Shown: piece after piece, positions 48,780 through 60,300 of the stretch
Position numbering within the stretch: position 1 is the first letter of the stretch
Layout: each line of letters starts with the position of its first letter
From: Copromyces sp. CBS 386.78
Taxonomy: Eukaryota; Ascomycota; Sordariomycetes; Sordariales; Sordariaceae
NCBI GenBank assembly: GCA_030685235.1
Contig: MU839141.1
Span: 186,001-250,000, forward strand
Direction of reading: 5' to 3'
Length of the DNA: 64,000 nucleotides
Translations under genes and position numbers: made by a program
Notes under the pieces: model-generated
Database searches by the model: none
What the model saw: only the letters and a program-made list of their open reading frames with translations
What the model was told of the DNA's origin: nothing

Positions 48780-50303
48780 CAACAGATCCTCTACAGCTTA
48801 ATCAACGTCAACCTCTATATCTTCCTTTCTTCCACCAGCAAGGTTCGAATTAGTTATAGCGTATAGGTCGTATAAGGCGGGATAAATATTCTCAGCGCGG
48901 AGCGGGGAGAATAGGGACGGCAAAGGGTGGATTCCATCGGACGGGTAAACGCCAAGGGGTAGATAGGCAGCATCCTACTACGAGAGCCCACTAGGGCCCG
49001 AAGTCTTCTTAAGCTGCTTAGTAGTAATATTACTGTAAGTGCGCACGCGGCGCTTAGGGGCGGCGGAGGACCCCTCTCCGTTCCCAGCGGTATCCTCGGT
49101 AAGGGTAGGAGCGGCAGTAGCAGTAGAGGCGGCGGGAATAGCGAGGGTAGTTCTTTCTTCGCGCTCCTTTCCCTTTTAAGCGTTATAAGCGTCTACCATC
49201 TTATTAAAGCTACGTTGGATAGCAGCGTCAACGACTTACTTAACCGACCCTATACTTTCTTCGAAGGCCGCTATCTTTCCCTTAAATTCGGAAAGCTCAA
49301 CTACCTAATTTCTCTAAGTTTAAACCTCGGCCGCCAGAGAAGACGATAGACTCTCAATTCTAACAGAAGAGGACGGCTAGCGGGCCGCGATCGTCTCGAA
49401 GCTAACTTTAGCCTATAAGCTACTAACGGAGTTAGTAAGCGTAGGAATAGATAGAAGAAGGAAGGAAATTTACGTAGGAATACTAATATCCTCGGCCTCT
49501 TTTATAACCGCCAAATAGCCAAGCGTCTTAAAAGTAGCAACGAAGAATTCTCGCTCAGGACCGGGAACGTACTTTACTATATATTAAGCAGCGAAGAACT
49601 TCTAAGCCTATTTAAGCGTAAGCTTACAAGGCTTCTTTACGTACTAGCACGACAAGTACGCAATAGCCGCACTACCAGCGGCGGAGGCAATATAATTATA
49701 CCCCTTAGAGAGGTAATATACGCACCAGCTTGCAAGCGGAGCGGTAGCGGCGGTAACAGCGGCGGCGATAGCAGCCTTAGTAGTAATCTCCTTACCGATC
49801 CCTATAGCAGTAGTGCTTAACCGGGTTTAAACCGGCTTAGGGACGGCACGTCTACAAAACGTGGGGGTAGGGGTTGGGGGAGCGGGCGACGGCAACGATA
49901 GTTGCTGCAGCTGCTGCTGCATAAGATGAAATTGTTGGAACGCTAGGAAGTCCTGCATTATATTGGGATCGGGGGTGAGACCAGATATCTTAAAGGTTGC
50001 GACAATCTAGATAGGAGGTTAAGAGGTAGATGTGAGAGCGGAGTGTGAGAGCGGGGTGAGATTGACGAGCGGCGTGAGGGTAACCGCGGGAGTAGATGGC
50101 AAATAAGAGGGAGAAGTAATAAGAGGGGGTAATAATCGCGACGGTCGTATTAGAGGGTTGACCGATGGGGGGGGATATTTACAACGCAATATAATAATAG
50201 TTATAAGCGGGAAGAAGGGAAGGAAGGGGAGAGAGAAAGATTTTACGATTAAGATAGATGGGCGCGCTACTAGAGGGAGCTTGTCGTCTAATGTTTGGGA
50301 CAT
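48780..50303 (-). pseudogene. Unrecognised protein relic, minus strand
   Basis: From about 50300 down, a frame with few stops gives a Pro/Ser-rich start, then a Gln-rich stretch (HLMQQQLQQLSLPSPAPP), an Ala-rich stretch, GPEREFFVATFKTLGYLAV, a helical segment and an acidic end (VEDLLDDE). I cannot name it. It could be a gag-like or host protein carried by the surrounding element. Less RIP-damaged than its neighbours. Confidence 0.35.
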
Positions 50304-50344
50304 ACGTGACCTATTACGCTTATATATTTAGCTGTCTGATTGGA

Positions 50345-50365
50345 GGAGAAGGGGGGGGGGGCTAA
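50345..50365 (+). other. Polypurine tract, possible retroelement PPT
   Basis: A run of A/G ending in 11-12 G lies just before copy B of the short element. A purine tract directly 5' of an LTR primes plus-strand synthesis in LTR elements. That would make copies A and B the LTRs of a 3.8-kb element enclosing the integrase relic. Five bases separate the tract from TGTTATGG. Confidence 0.4.
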
Positions 50366-50567
50366 TGTTATGGGGCTAATGCCTGTGGCTGACGTGCCTA
50401 GCAATCGCCAGGCGATCCCAGCTGTGCCGTGCCGGCAACCCCTATGGCCCGTGCGCCGTACATCCCTTGAAAAGGGACAGCTGGCCAGCTGCCTGCTCTG
50501 TAGGCGCCCTTCCTCTCTTTCTTTCCTCGTAGAACCTTATCGATCGTTTAGGCCAGCACCTGTGACA
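50366..50567. repeat. Short element copy B (~202 bp)
   Basis: Same orientation as copy A at 46798-47000 and about 95 percent alike by eye. See that entry. Confidence 0.7.
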
Positions 50568-51572
50568 ACTGTGCTGCACCCATTACACTAGAATTGCTAT
50601 TAAAAAGGGTGTAGGGTAAAGGACTAGTAGTCTATATAGTAAACGCTTAAAATCTTCTTACATTAGGTATCTAGCGTAGTATAAGTAGTTTATTATATAG
50701 AATTACAAATAACCTACTTTTATTAAAATATATTTTATTATAAAGCTAAAGAAGAGTATAATAGAGACTAACCGTTCTATAATATACAATAGCTAAAATA
50801 CCCTCTACTAATATAGAGCCTCCTCGGAACTTAAATTTATATAAATTAATTTATCTTCTAAGCCTAGCTCTTATGTAAAGGTTAGAGCCTCTCTTAAATA
50901 CACCCAAACTTTTATATTCTAATTAATCTCGAAGAAGGAAGAAGCTAGAAATATAAATAAAACGACTGTATTTAACGAAATATTCTTATATAAATTATAT
51001 TACTTCCTAACATCTAAATAATCATTAAATAGGAAATAGCCTGCCTAATTCTAGAATTCAGAACTATCTTCAGCCCCGAAGTTGTAGCCCGATATATGGA
51101 AATAAGTAAGAGCTGAAAGGGAAAATAAGAGGTACTTTTCGGAGGGATTATAAATTCGCGGGTTTATTCGTTAGATTTCTAGTATATATAAGACAGGTAT
51201 AACGGGGTACAAGTATTAATAAAAAAATTCTATATATTTAGGGATAAAACGGCTACGGTCAAATTTAGGCTTTCTCTTACCTAGTATATAATTTTTAATA
51301 TATTAAAGTTTTATATTTATATAAAGTCAATAAAGTAATTAGTAATCGTATTTAATTTCTATAAATAAGTAAAATAAAATTAGCTTTTTATAATTATTTT
51401 CCGAATTTAATAATCAAAGTCTTATTAAGCATAACCTATTTCTTTATTAATATTTATTGTAAACTTTAAGAGGTTGGACGGGTCTATTTAAAAATTTAAT
51501 AATTATAATATTAGAATTAGAAGAAAGGCGAAGGTTCTATTTAATATTTATTCCTAGTTCAATCTTGTTTGC
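50568..51572. other. RIP-mutated DNA, nothing identified
   Basis: AT-rich with no readable frame. Confidence 0.4.
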
Positions 51573-52203
51573 TGCAATGCCCTAACTAGCCTATAATGAT
51601 AGTACCAGTATAGGGATGCTACAGTGAACTATGCACTTGTAGCAGAGCGGAGCGGAAGCGGTAGTACGACAGCAGTGCTGAAGGAAGCAGCGTAGTTGCA
51701 GATACAATAGAAGTGTTATAAAAGAGGTCTTAGAGAGGACTCTGCTCTCAAGACAGAAGATTACAGTGAACTCTGCACTGTGGAAAAGACTGTATTGTAT
51801 TGCTTAAGTTGTGCTTGCTTGCTTGCTTGCTTAAGGAGTGACTAGCTAGAGGAGAGGAGAGGTCTTTATATACATAAATGCTGAGTGTCTGGAAGCTTCC
51901 AGAGTGTAGAAGCTTCCTGTAAGTTAGTAGAAGTGCTTGTAAGAGTACTATACTATGAAAGGAAAGAGTTGAATCTATGAGCTTCTGTTGCATTCCATAA
52001 TGACAAATCAATCTAGGGAGAATGCTAAACAGGTTCGAGAATCCAGAATGCAGTGGTGAAACTTCTGTGTTCTAGTAGATTCTGTGGGGGCTGAGTCGAC
52101 TGATTCTGTAACGTAGAAGGAATAGTGTCCTCAGCAATCAGCCTTCTATACTACAAGGTAGTACAAGGCAGTTACAAGGCACAGTACTAGCCACACGTTA
52201 ACA
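51573..52203. repeat. Probable solo LTR (~630 bp), little mutated
   Basis: A GC-richer island with TGCAATGCCC at one end and CGTTAACA at the other, i.e. TG...CA ends in either orientation. It contains a near repeat (ACAGTGAACTATGCACT near 51620 and ACAGTGAACTCTGCACT near 51764) and a (TTGC)n run at 51800-51830. No coding capacity. I do not see a matching target duplication, so the borders are tentative. It is not related to the copia LTRs in this window. Confidence 0.5.
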
Positions 52204-53580
52204 ATATTAGAAACCTATTTAGTACCTATATAATAGCCAAACTTAACAAAAATGAACTATTCTACTAGAATATTAAACGGGTAATTAAAAAGCTATATAC
52301 CCCCTGGAATATATATAGGATACGCCTACTTCATATTAATTACTAGACTTAGAATAGTTTATATTTAAACTATAAAAATTTAAGGCTAATATAAAGATAT
52401 TCTTTATATACCTAGACGAATTCGGTTAGCTTATATTTCGGAAAATACTACGCATTAATAATTCTACTATCGAAGAAATAATTAAGCAATTCAAGAAGAC
52501 TAGTATACTTTACTATTAATAAAAGAGAAATATCAACCTCCTAAAATATCCACTTAGTAATAATTCCGGCTTAATATAATAAATATATTTAAAAGCTGAC
52601 TATTATAGCGATCAACAATCCCGTCCTTAAATTAAATTTAGCTAAAATTAATAATATAATTACAAATGTAAGTCCTATTATAGTTAATAATATAATTACA
52701 AAAGCGAGCCCTAATATATTTAGGGATACTGCTTAGGTCTCTCGTAAATAAAAGAAGGATACTTTTAATAAAGTAGTAATAGTACCTTAGAGGTTTAAAA
52801 GGTTAATTAAGAAGGCTCGGAAATAGTAGAAGAAAGAAGGTATAGAATACTATTTTAGAAAATTATTTCTTTATTTTTATAATAAATTATATTTATTCGA
52901 TAGAAGTCTATATAGTTTTCTCTTAAAGAATAAATAAAAGACTTTATACCTATTAGGCGTTTATATATCACTCCTTTAAATATATAATACTACTATCTAT
53001 ATTATAATAAATTATTTTAAGGCCAAATACGCTGAATATTTAATTATTCTAACCCTACCCCTTCTTTAATTAACTTTTTTCGCTTATAGGCCCTATTAAT
53101 ATTCGAAATATAGAATATAATTATTAAGCCCAATATATTTATTTTATAGGATAATTACCTTTTTTTCGTTGCGGTTAAAAAACCTTAACCCTAATTCTAG
53201 CTTAGCTAATATTATGGTTAGGGTTCTAACTGTTATATTTAGAAATATAATTCCTTATAATTACTATTGGCTATATTTCTACACCTCTCGAAAGATTAAT
53301 TAATTAAAAAGATACGAGAAAAGAACGAATAAACGCTATTTTTCAATTCAGAACAGGAACTTATCCCAACTTTTCTCTTATATAGGGTTTAAATAATTCG
53401 GGTAAAAACGCCACTGTTTTTCGAACTGTTTTTATTACCTTTACTCTTATTAAACTTAATTAAAGCTATAAAGTAGGTTAGATATATATTATCTTAACTA
53501 CTTTATTATTAACTTTTATAAATTCGAAATAGATTATAGCTATTTATTATAAGAATAATTTATTATAATGCAATTTCCAA
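52204..53580. other. RIP-mutated DNA, nothing identified
   Basis: AT-rich. A short direct repeat (GTTAATAATATAATTACAAA) occurs twice near 52650-52700. No gene recognised. Confidence 0.4.
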
Positions 53581-53599
53581 CTTTTATATTTAGCCTTCC

Positions 53600-54250
53600 G
53601 TTAATTTCAATAGTGTAATTCTCGTAGAGGTTCTATATATTTTATTTTGTAAATTATTCCCAATTTTTAAGCGTCTCTTCTTTAATAACGTCTTAATTAT
53701 AGTTAATAAATTTAGATAAAGCGGAGCTTTAATTATTGTAGAAGTAATTTTATTTACCGAAAAATAATTAAACGACGATTCGAAATATTTAATAACAAAC
53801 TTAATTATTAGTTCTTATAAGGAGAAACTACCTTTTATAAGTTATAAAAATACTATATTCTTTATAATAAGGAGAGATTTTGCGTAGGATAAATTTAAAA
53901 TTACTAAATAATTAAATAACGCCCATTAATATATTATTTTAACTTCTTTTAACCGGCCCTAATTTAAATAAAGGTTACCTAAACTATTAATTATATTGAA
54001 AATCGACGTATAATTTAATCTAAGCGCCTTCCTGTAACCTTTTAACGCCCGCTTATATATCATTTCCGTCTCCGTCTTATAACATTCAATATAAAATACT
54101 TTAATATCCTAATAAAGAATATTAATAAAAGGTAGAATAACTCGATCCCTCTTACTAGTACCTATCTACAACTTAACTACTTTATTAGGTTTAAACGAAA
54201 CGTATTTATTAAGAACTAATTCGCTAAATTATCGCTATTTATTAGCGATT
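53600..54250 (-). pseudogene. Tetratricopeptide-repeat gene relic, RIP-mutated
   Basis: The minus-strand reading near 54130-53940 gives EMIYKRALKGYRKALRL, TSIFNIINSLGNLYLN and GRLKEVKIIY. This is the 42-residue kinesin-light-chain-like TPR unit (EEMYQRALQGYEKALG...TLDTVNNLGNLY-QGRLKEAE) that ends many fungal NB-ARC/NACHT-TPR genes. Stops replace Gln/Trp codons. The remaining gene is unreadable. Confidence 0.6.
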
Positions 54251-54785
54251 TTATTATTAGAGACTAATTTTTCTTTATAATTATATATTATATATATTTT
54301 CTATTCCTAATTTACGAGGTAAAGTATAGTGCAGTAGCGCTCGACATCGTAAATCGGTAGAACGCCTATAATATAACCCTTATAGTATAGGGTATTATCG
54401 AATTCTTCAGTACTATTAAGCGCAAAAATAAAGTCAACCGGAAGATTTTTACCTTCTCTGTCTCGTACGACTACTAATTAATACGGATTTATAACTACTA
54501 TCTAATAATAACTAGGAAAGATACTAAATATTACCAACACCCAATCCGAAATTTTATCTTTACTAAATTAAACAGTAAGGAGAAATAGACAGTACCTAGG
54601 CTTAAAACTATCCTGCCCCAACTACCAGCTTCTAATCCTAGAACTATAATTACCTTATCGCTTTCAACGCTGCCGTCACCTTATTTCGCAGCCCTAGTAT
54701 ATAGTTTTCTCAGCTAATCGATTCGTTTACAAAGGTGTTGGCGGCTACGCTGGTAGTGTGTTATAAGCCAATTACTATAGTTATA

Positions 54786-54866
54786 ATATATTAGGATGGA
54801 AGAGAAGAGGTAGGCTAATGCAGGCAAATAAAGGAGGTAGGTTAAGGCAGGTACATAAAGGAGGTC
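54786..54866. repeat. Diverged minisatellite units at the right border of the block
   Basis: GAGGTAGGCTAATGCAGGCA and GGTTAAGGCAGGTACATAAAG-type units are the reverse complement of the minisatellite at 36330-36500. Confidence 0.55.
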
Positions 54867-55917
54867 TATCGTGCACCAAACCGTAATCCAACAAGATAAG
54901 AGCGAGAGATTCGCTTACCACGCTCTCATCTACCGAGAAGTACTAGGAACCAATCAGGAATGGTCTTCTGACCGAGTACAATCTTGGTATTACCCGTGTA
55001 AAAGATCTAGCCGCAGTGTTAGGACAGTTAACTTTTCTCGTAATCCGCCCAATTATATTCATCTTTTTAGCGCCGTCTCCCTACTTACCGTCTTGCCTCC
55101 GTCCGAACGATATGGATATGGGAGCTGGTGGTTCAGTTTTTTGACCCTACCACGTGATTAAAAGACCCGTTTCCTGTCCTTCCCGCTCCCATAGACAAGC
55201 CGACATATCGGAAGATTATCTATGGGAGCCGTTTTCGACAGGGGTTTGGATGACTCAGCTGAAAACGCCGCCCCCGTTTCTAGAACCGTTTTCCCATTGC
55301 CTTCGCCGTCGAGTGCACCGTTCCACTTACGCCAAGCCCAGCTGAGTAGGCTAGGCATACACTACACAAGGTACTTACCCCTGCCATTTACCCCTGACAC
55401 CTACTCCATATACTTAGTACTTCTAACTGGGAGGTGCTCATGGCGGGGAGCTGCTGATGTGGGATCTGCATCTGCACGTAATACAGGCCTAATTCTCGGA
55501 TAATTATGCTGCCGAATTTGGCTAGCACAGCGCAACATCCGGCCACTCCAGCCACCCCCATGAGGTCGCTTACTGCGCCTCGTTGAGGGCAGTACTGTAT
55601 CCACTACGAGCACAAGTGGAGAATTAAGTGTTTCGCGAAGACCCGTCAAAACTGGCGTTTTGGGGTCGTCTTCAGGGGGGGGGGAGACGATGACGGCATT
55701 GGTGGCTAAGCTTGACCCATGCCCGTCGTCAACGCACCCGTCTGGCAAGCGTTCGCGCCCCGTCATGCGTTGATACTGCCAAATTCGTCTCTGTCGCCCT
55801 AAAGAACATATGTTTTGCTTTCAAGGCATGACGCGACAGTAAGTGATGGCTGCTGTTTGCCAACTCTTTTACATGTCTTCCATCCGCCAAGGCCAACAAC
55901 CGGAGATAGGAGTGACA
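54867..55917. other. Intergenic, transition to the GC-rich island
   Basis: Base composition returns to normal. There is a G-run at 55676-55683. No gene recognised; the last part should hold the promoter of the membrane protein. Confidence 0.45.
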
Positions 55918-56778
55918 ATGGCGCCTCTCACACGTGTCGGCCTCTCGCTCATCCCCTTCGTCTTCGCCCTCCTCGCCTTCACCTTCTCCCTCCTCGCCAT
56001 TACCGACCCGGACTGGGCCGAGCGCAAGCAATACGGCCCGGACACCGACGCCATCAGCCAAACCGCCCCGATCTACACCCTCTACCGCTCCCCCTTCCGC
56101 ATCTGCACCGAGCTCGCCACACCAGAGAACTCCCCCGTCCCCGTCCCCGTCCCGGACAACTCGTCCGTCCCGGACTCGGGCGGCGGCGACCAGCCGCCCC
56201 CGGCGCCTGTCAACTATACCTACACCAGCAACTGCACCAACTACCGCCCCTCGGGCCTCAACGCCACGAGCTGCGAGCTGCCCGCCGTGCTGCTTAACAA
56301 CTCCCTCTCCCAGGCCGGCGACGCCCGGCAGTGCCAGCAGATCCACATCGCGGGCAACTTCAGCATCGCTAGCGCGTCGCTGCTGGGTATCGCGTTGCTG
56401 CTGTGTCTGGGCTGCGCCGGCGCGTCGGCGTTGGCGCTCTCGTGGGGCCACCGCAATGGCAATGCTCTGGAGCTGCTGACGCGGGTGCTGCTGCAGCCCG
56501 TCGCCGTGGCTGGGGCCGCCGCCGCGGCGATAGCGCAGTTCTATGCCGTGCTGGGCCTGGTGCAGTCGGCGCCGAATAATGCCGACTTCGCGACGAGTAC
56601 CGGGAACGCGGAGCATCATGACCCGTGGGTGCAGGGGCGGGCGTTGAGCGTGTATATGAGCCTTAGTTGGTTTTGGGCGCTGCTAATGGTGTGGGCTGCG
56701 GGTGCGGTTTGGGCGTGGGGAGCGGAAGCGGGCGAGAAGGCGCATGGGCATCGTGGCCGGAGGTGGGTGGATAGGTAG
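55918..56778 (+). CDS. Four-helix integral membrane protein, unknown function
   Basis: Single exon, 286 residues from ATG 55918; an upstream in-frame ATG at 55846 would add 24 residues. I prefer 55918 because a membrane helix follows at once (VGLSLIPFVFALLAFTFSLL). A roughly 110-residue outer loop comes next, with Asn-glycosylation-like sites (NYTYTSNCTN, NATSCE) and several Cys. Three more helices follow, at about 155-175, 190-215 and 240-265. The layout of helix, large loop and three helices resembles SUR7/claudin-like fungal proteins, but I see no diagnostic motif. The C-terminus is basic. It converges with the DUF6603-type gene. Confidence 0.7.
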   Translation: MAPLTRVGLSLIPFVFALLAFTFSLLAITDPDWAERKQYGPDTDAISQTAPIYTLYRSPFRICTELATPENSPVPVPVPDNSSVPDSGGGDQPPPAPVNYTYTSNCTNYRPSGLNATSCELPAVLLNNSLSQAGDARQCQQIHIAGNFSIASASLLGIALLLCLGCAGASALALSWGHRNGNALELLTRVLLQPVAVAGAAAAAIAQFYAVLGLVQSAPNNADFATSTGNAEHHDPWVQGRALSVYMSLSWFWALLMVWAAGAVWAWGAEAGEKAHGHRGRRWVDR

Positions 56779-57359
56779 GAGGGAGAGGCAGGCGGTGGAG
56801 AGTTAGATGGACTGTTGGAGACCAAGGTGAGCTTGGAAGAGGGTATAGTTGGAGAAATTGATTTCTCCAAATGTGCGGGAAGACATGACGGTGAGGTCTG
56901 GTGACGTGAGAATATAGTCTGAAGAATAGTATGGCGGGATAATAAAAGCACTCGGTAATGTGATGATGCATCATTGTTCATAAGACAACTTGATTACTGA
57001 ATGCCATGGAGATGACAGGGTCCCTTCTTTCCGTGGTCACATAATAGGTCATATAATGTACTGATTAGATAAGTCCCTTCTTTCTATGGTCACATGACAG
57101 GTCACATGATGTACTGATTAGATAAGAGATAAGATTAGATAAAGCAGTGAGCTCCAAAGATCTCACTGCCGGCCTAGGTGCTAAATTGAGAAGGGCACGC
57201 ATCCCCATACATACAATCTCGATCCCTACTAATTGCCTTTGCACTGAATACACCGGTGTTACAGTCATAGATCATTGCTCCAGCTTGTGACATCCACTGG
57301 TTACACATTCACCCTTAATCACATACCTCGCCACCCCTATCCAGAGCAACCCAAACCTC
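56779..57359. other. Convergent 3' region with a 53-bp tandem duplication
   Basis: 57021-57073 and 57074-57126 are two copies of a 53-bp unit (TCCCTTCTTTC...TGATTAGATAAG). The first copy differs from the second mainly by C to T and G to A changes in CpA/TpG context. No gene. Confidence 0.7.
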
Positions 57360-60300
57360 TCAAGACACCATCCTCGGCAGAGCAAGATAGAACTCGGCCA
57401 GCCCATCCACCAGCTTCTTCGGCACAGCCCCCTTCAGCGCCCACACAGCCTTACTTCCCGCTGCCCTCGCCGCAACATCCCACCCAAACACCTGCCCCGT
57501 CGCCATCCCCAGCACCGGCCCAACCAACTCCTCTCCGTCCACCGCCGCAGCACTCCACCCGGCCGCGACCTCGGCCCACCGGGTCGGCGAATCCATCTTC
57601 GCCTCCGCCTCGGTCAGCGCCGCGCCCAGGAAGCGCGTCTGGACGGCCTCCAAGTCCGGCATGGTCCAGTCGTTGCCCGCGTCGTCCGTCACGGCTTGCT
57701 TGGCGGCCGCGGTAGCGTTGAAAGCGGGGATGTTCGAGCGCGATAGTATGGGCCGCGGAGCGGAGAGGGAGATGCCCATTGCCACGGGCCGGGTGGCAGC
57801 ATCGCCGGTGAGGAGGTCCGATGGAGGAGCCGCACGGCCGCCGAGGGAGACGATGTCGAGGGTAGGGTCGTACGGGGCCCAGAGGGCGGTAGGGGCGGAT
57901 TTGGTGGTTAGGGTAGGGGACTGCCAGGAGGCGGTGGGCTGGAGGGCGTCGGAGGAGAGGCGGCGGGAGATGGTGACGGTAAGGGAGGAGGTTAGGGGTT
58001 GGGAGACGTGCATGGGCCGGCTGAAGACGTCGGCGGGGCTGGTGAGGACCGTGGTGGAGTTGATGGTTGCGGAGGACAGGCCGAATTCGGTGGTGATGCC
58101 GAAGCGGAAGCTGCCACCGCGGACGAACCATTTGGACCCAGCGCCGGTGGAGGGGACGGAGGGCGGCGAGGAGCCGGCCGGCGTCGCGGAGGCGGGTTTG
58201 GAGGGTTGCGGGAAGTTGCCGTCTTCGAGGACGAATTTGAAGGCGGCGCCGGCGACGAGCGGTTGAGCCGTGGGTGTGCTCGTGTTCAGCATGAAGTGCG
58301 GGTCGTAGATGAGGAGCGTCTGGACGGGGTTGGCGTCGTTGTCGGCGCGGTCGGATGTTCCTGGTCCGGGTTGGTGTGTCGTCTTCCAGAAGTCCAGGAG
58401 CTCGAGGGGTGGTGGTTGGCTGATGGGGGCACCGAAGTGTATGGCGAAGCCGAAAAACCAGAAGTGGACGCTGCGGGCCTGTGTTAGTCTACTCGTGGCT
58501 TCTTGTCATGTCAGGGGCTATATCTGCGTGTCAACTTACGTGGCAATACCTCCCAACTCCGGGCCTTCGATGTGCAGATCGGCGCCAATGTGGGCCGAGA
58601 TATGGATGTGGATGAACCAGACGTCTATATCACACTCGACACCGACAGAGATGGCGAACTCGACGACGTAGTGCAGCGGGTGGAAGTTGATGAGGGCATC
58701 CCACGCGGCATCCAAATACGCCGACACTGGACCGACACTGAGGCTGATGTGGATCATGGCACCGGCCATGGCGACTTTGGGAGTGACGGCAAAGTACGAC
58801 TGGCCGATCATCTGGATGTTGTCCCCTATGACGAAGGAGATGCCAACCCGGTCGGGCACGGGGTAGAAGGGCGGAGGAGTGTAAGCCCTGTGGTAGCCGC
58901 CCAAGGTGAAGACGAAGTCACCGGCGTTGGGGTTGCGCTGTGGACCAGTCAGCTTCCTTGAGTTGTTTGCGAACAGGAAAGAATACACTCACACCGAACC
59001 AGTAGGCAAGCGCAAAGCCTCCTGTCAAGTGGCACTCGGGCACGAGGAGGAACGAAGTCGGAGCAAGTGACGCTTCGACGCGGAAATACCCATCGATGAA
59101 GTTGAGCTCGGCCACCAGCCCCATCTCGACGTACAGCAACATCTTCGTCGTGTCCCGGACATCTGGCGGCATCTGAGCCACGGCGTCGGCAAAGATGCTG
59201 ATAACCACGCCGGCGTCCCGGAAGGCGAACACGGCCACTGCTGTGATGGCCACGACGTCGAAGGCCGTGATGGTCATCCCAGCGGCGAGCCAGTACGAGT
59301 CCTGCTTGGGTTGCACCCACAGCGGGTCCATGGATTGTAGGATGGCCATCGGGTTGTTGCCTGCGCCAGCAGCCCCGGAAGTCTTGATGAAGGGGAAGTC
59401 GGCTAGCTCGTTGATGGACGGCGACCTAACCATCGAGTTGAAGCCAAACCCCAGCCTGACCCCTGAAATGGTGGCAAACTCAAGGGTAACCAGGGCTATG
59501 AAACTGATCAGCACTTACGGTCCAAGGCTAAGAACAACATTGCAATACTTACGCCCGTCAAGCTTGGCGAAAACAAAGAGAGACTTGTACGAATTTCCAT
59601 CCTGCTGGACGATGGAGTACTCGCCAACGCCGACAAACGTGTAAGGTGGGAATCCCAGGCCTACACCACCCTTGTATACCTCCATGGACCCGTTGTTGGG
59701 CAGCTGGATGATGTCGTGCTCAAACATGCCGGCGAGTGTCAGAGGGGGTTTATCGAACGCAATCGAGAGACCGTGGAGCTCCCACTGTAGCCGGCCGACG
59801 TCGTCGGCAATGTGGACAAGGTCGGTAATGTTCAAGCCCGTCGTCGAGAAGCCGATGCCGAAACCAACAAGGCCCAAGGCGATGGGGCCCAGCGCCAGGA
59901 CGGCGTCCATGTGAATCCACAGCACCTTGTCCTTGTACTGTAGAGTGATGGCACTGAAGGTGAGAGGGCCGAGAGTCTTGGTGAGCGAGCCCTTGCTCGG
60001 TGAGTTGACTGGCACTGGCACTGGGTCAGCTGCCGCGGCCCGCGCGACTATTATGCTGGTGGCTTTGGGAGTAACATTGGCAACGAGAGACGGCTCGCCC
60101 GTCTGGGAAGCGGGCTTCGCTTCGTCCTTGCCTATCTCAAAGACATGGTCAAGCACGACCTGCCCTCCGTTGATCACCATAAAGTGGTGGCCGGGGGCAA
60201 TGACGGGAGCCGTGGCGCTCGGCTTAGTCGTGATCTTCTTGTAAAGGAGCCGTTCACTCGAGTCCAGGGCCCCGTTGATCGTCGTCACGTCACTGTCCAA

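Larger units (their letters stand above)
24000..54800. other. AT-rich, RIP-mutated transposon and pseudogene block
   Basis: About 31 kb in which almost every reading frame is broken. TpA is very frequent and CpA/TpG depleted by eye. This is the classic result of repeat-induced point mutation in Pezizomycotina. Coding relics are still readable because Gln and Trp codons became TAA/TAG/TGA while other codons survive. Short GC-rich islands at about 27960-29660, 32779-33077, 35647-36033, 36240-36500, 43130-43470, 43880-44266, 46798-47000, 50366-50567 and 51573-52203 are later insertions that escaped RIP or were only lightly hit. Confidence 0.88.

Noticed and set aside
52028..52042. GGTTCGAGAATCC, tRNA box-B-like
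   Set aside because: No matching box A, acceptor stem or anticodon arm at the right distance. It lies inside an LTR-like repeat.
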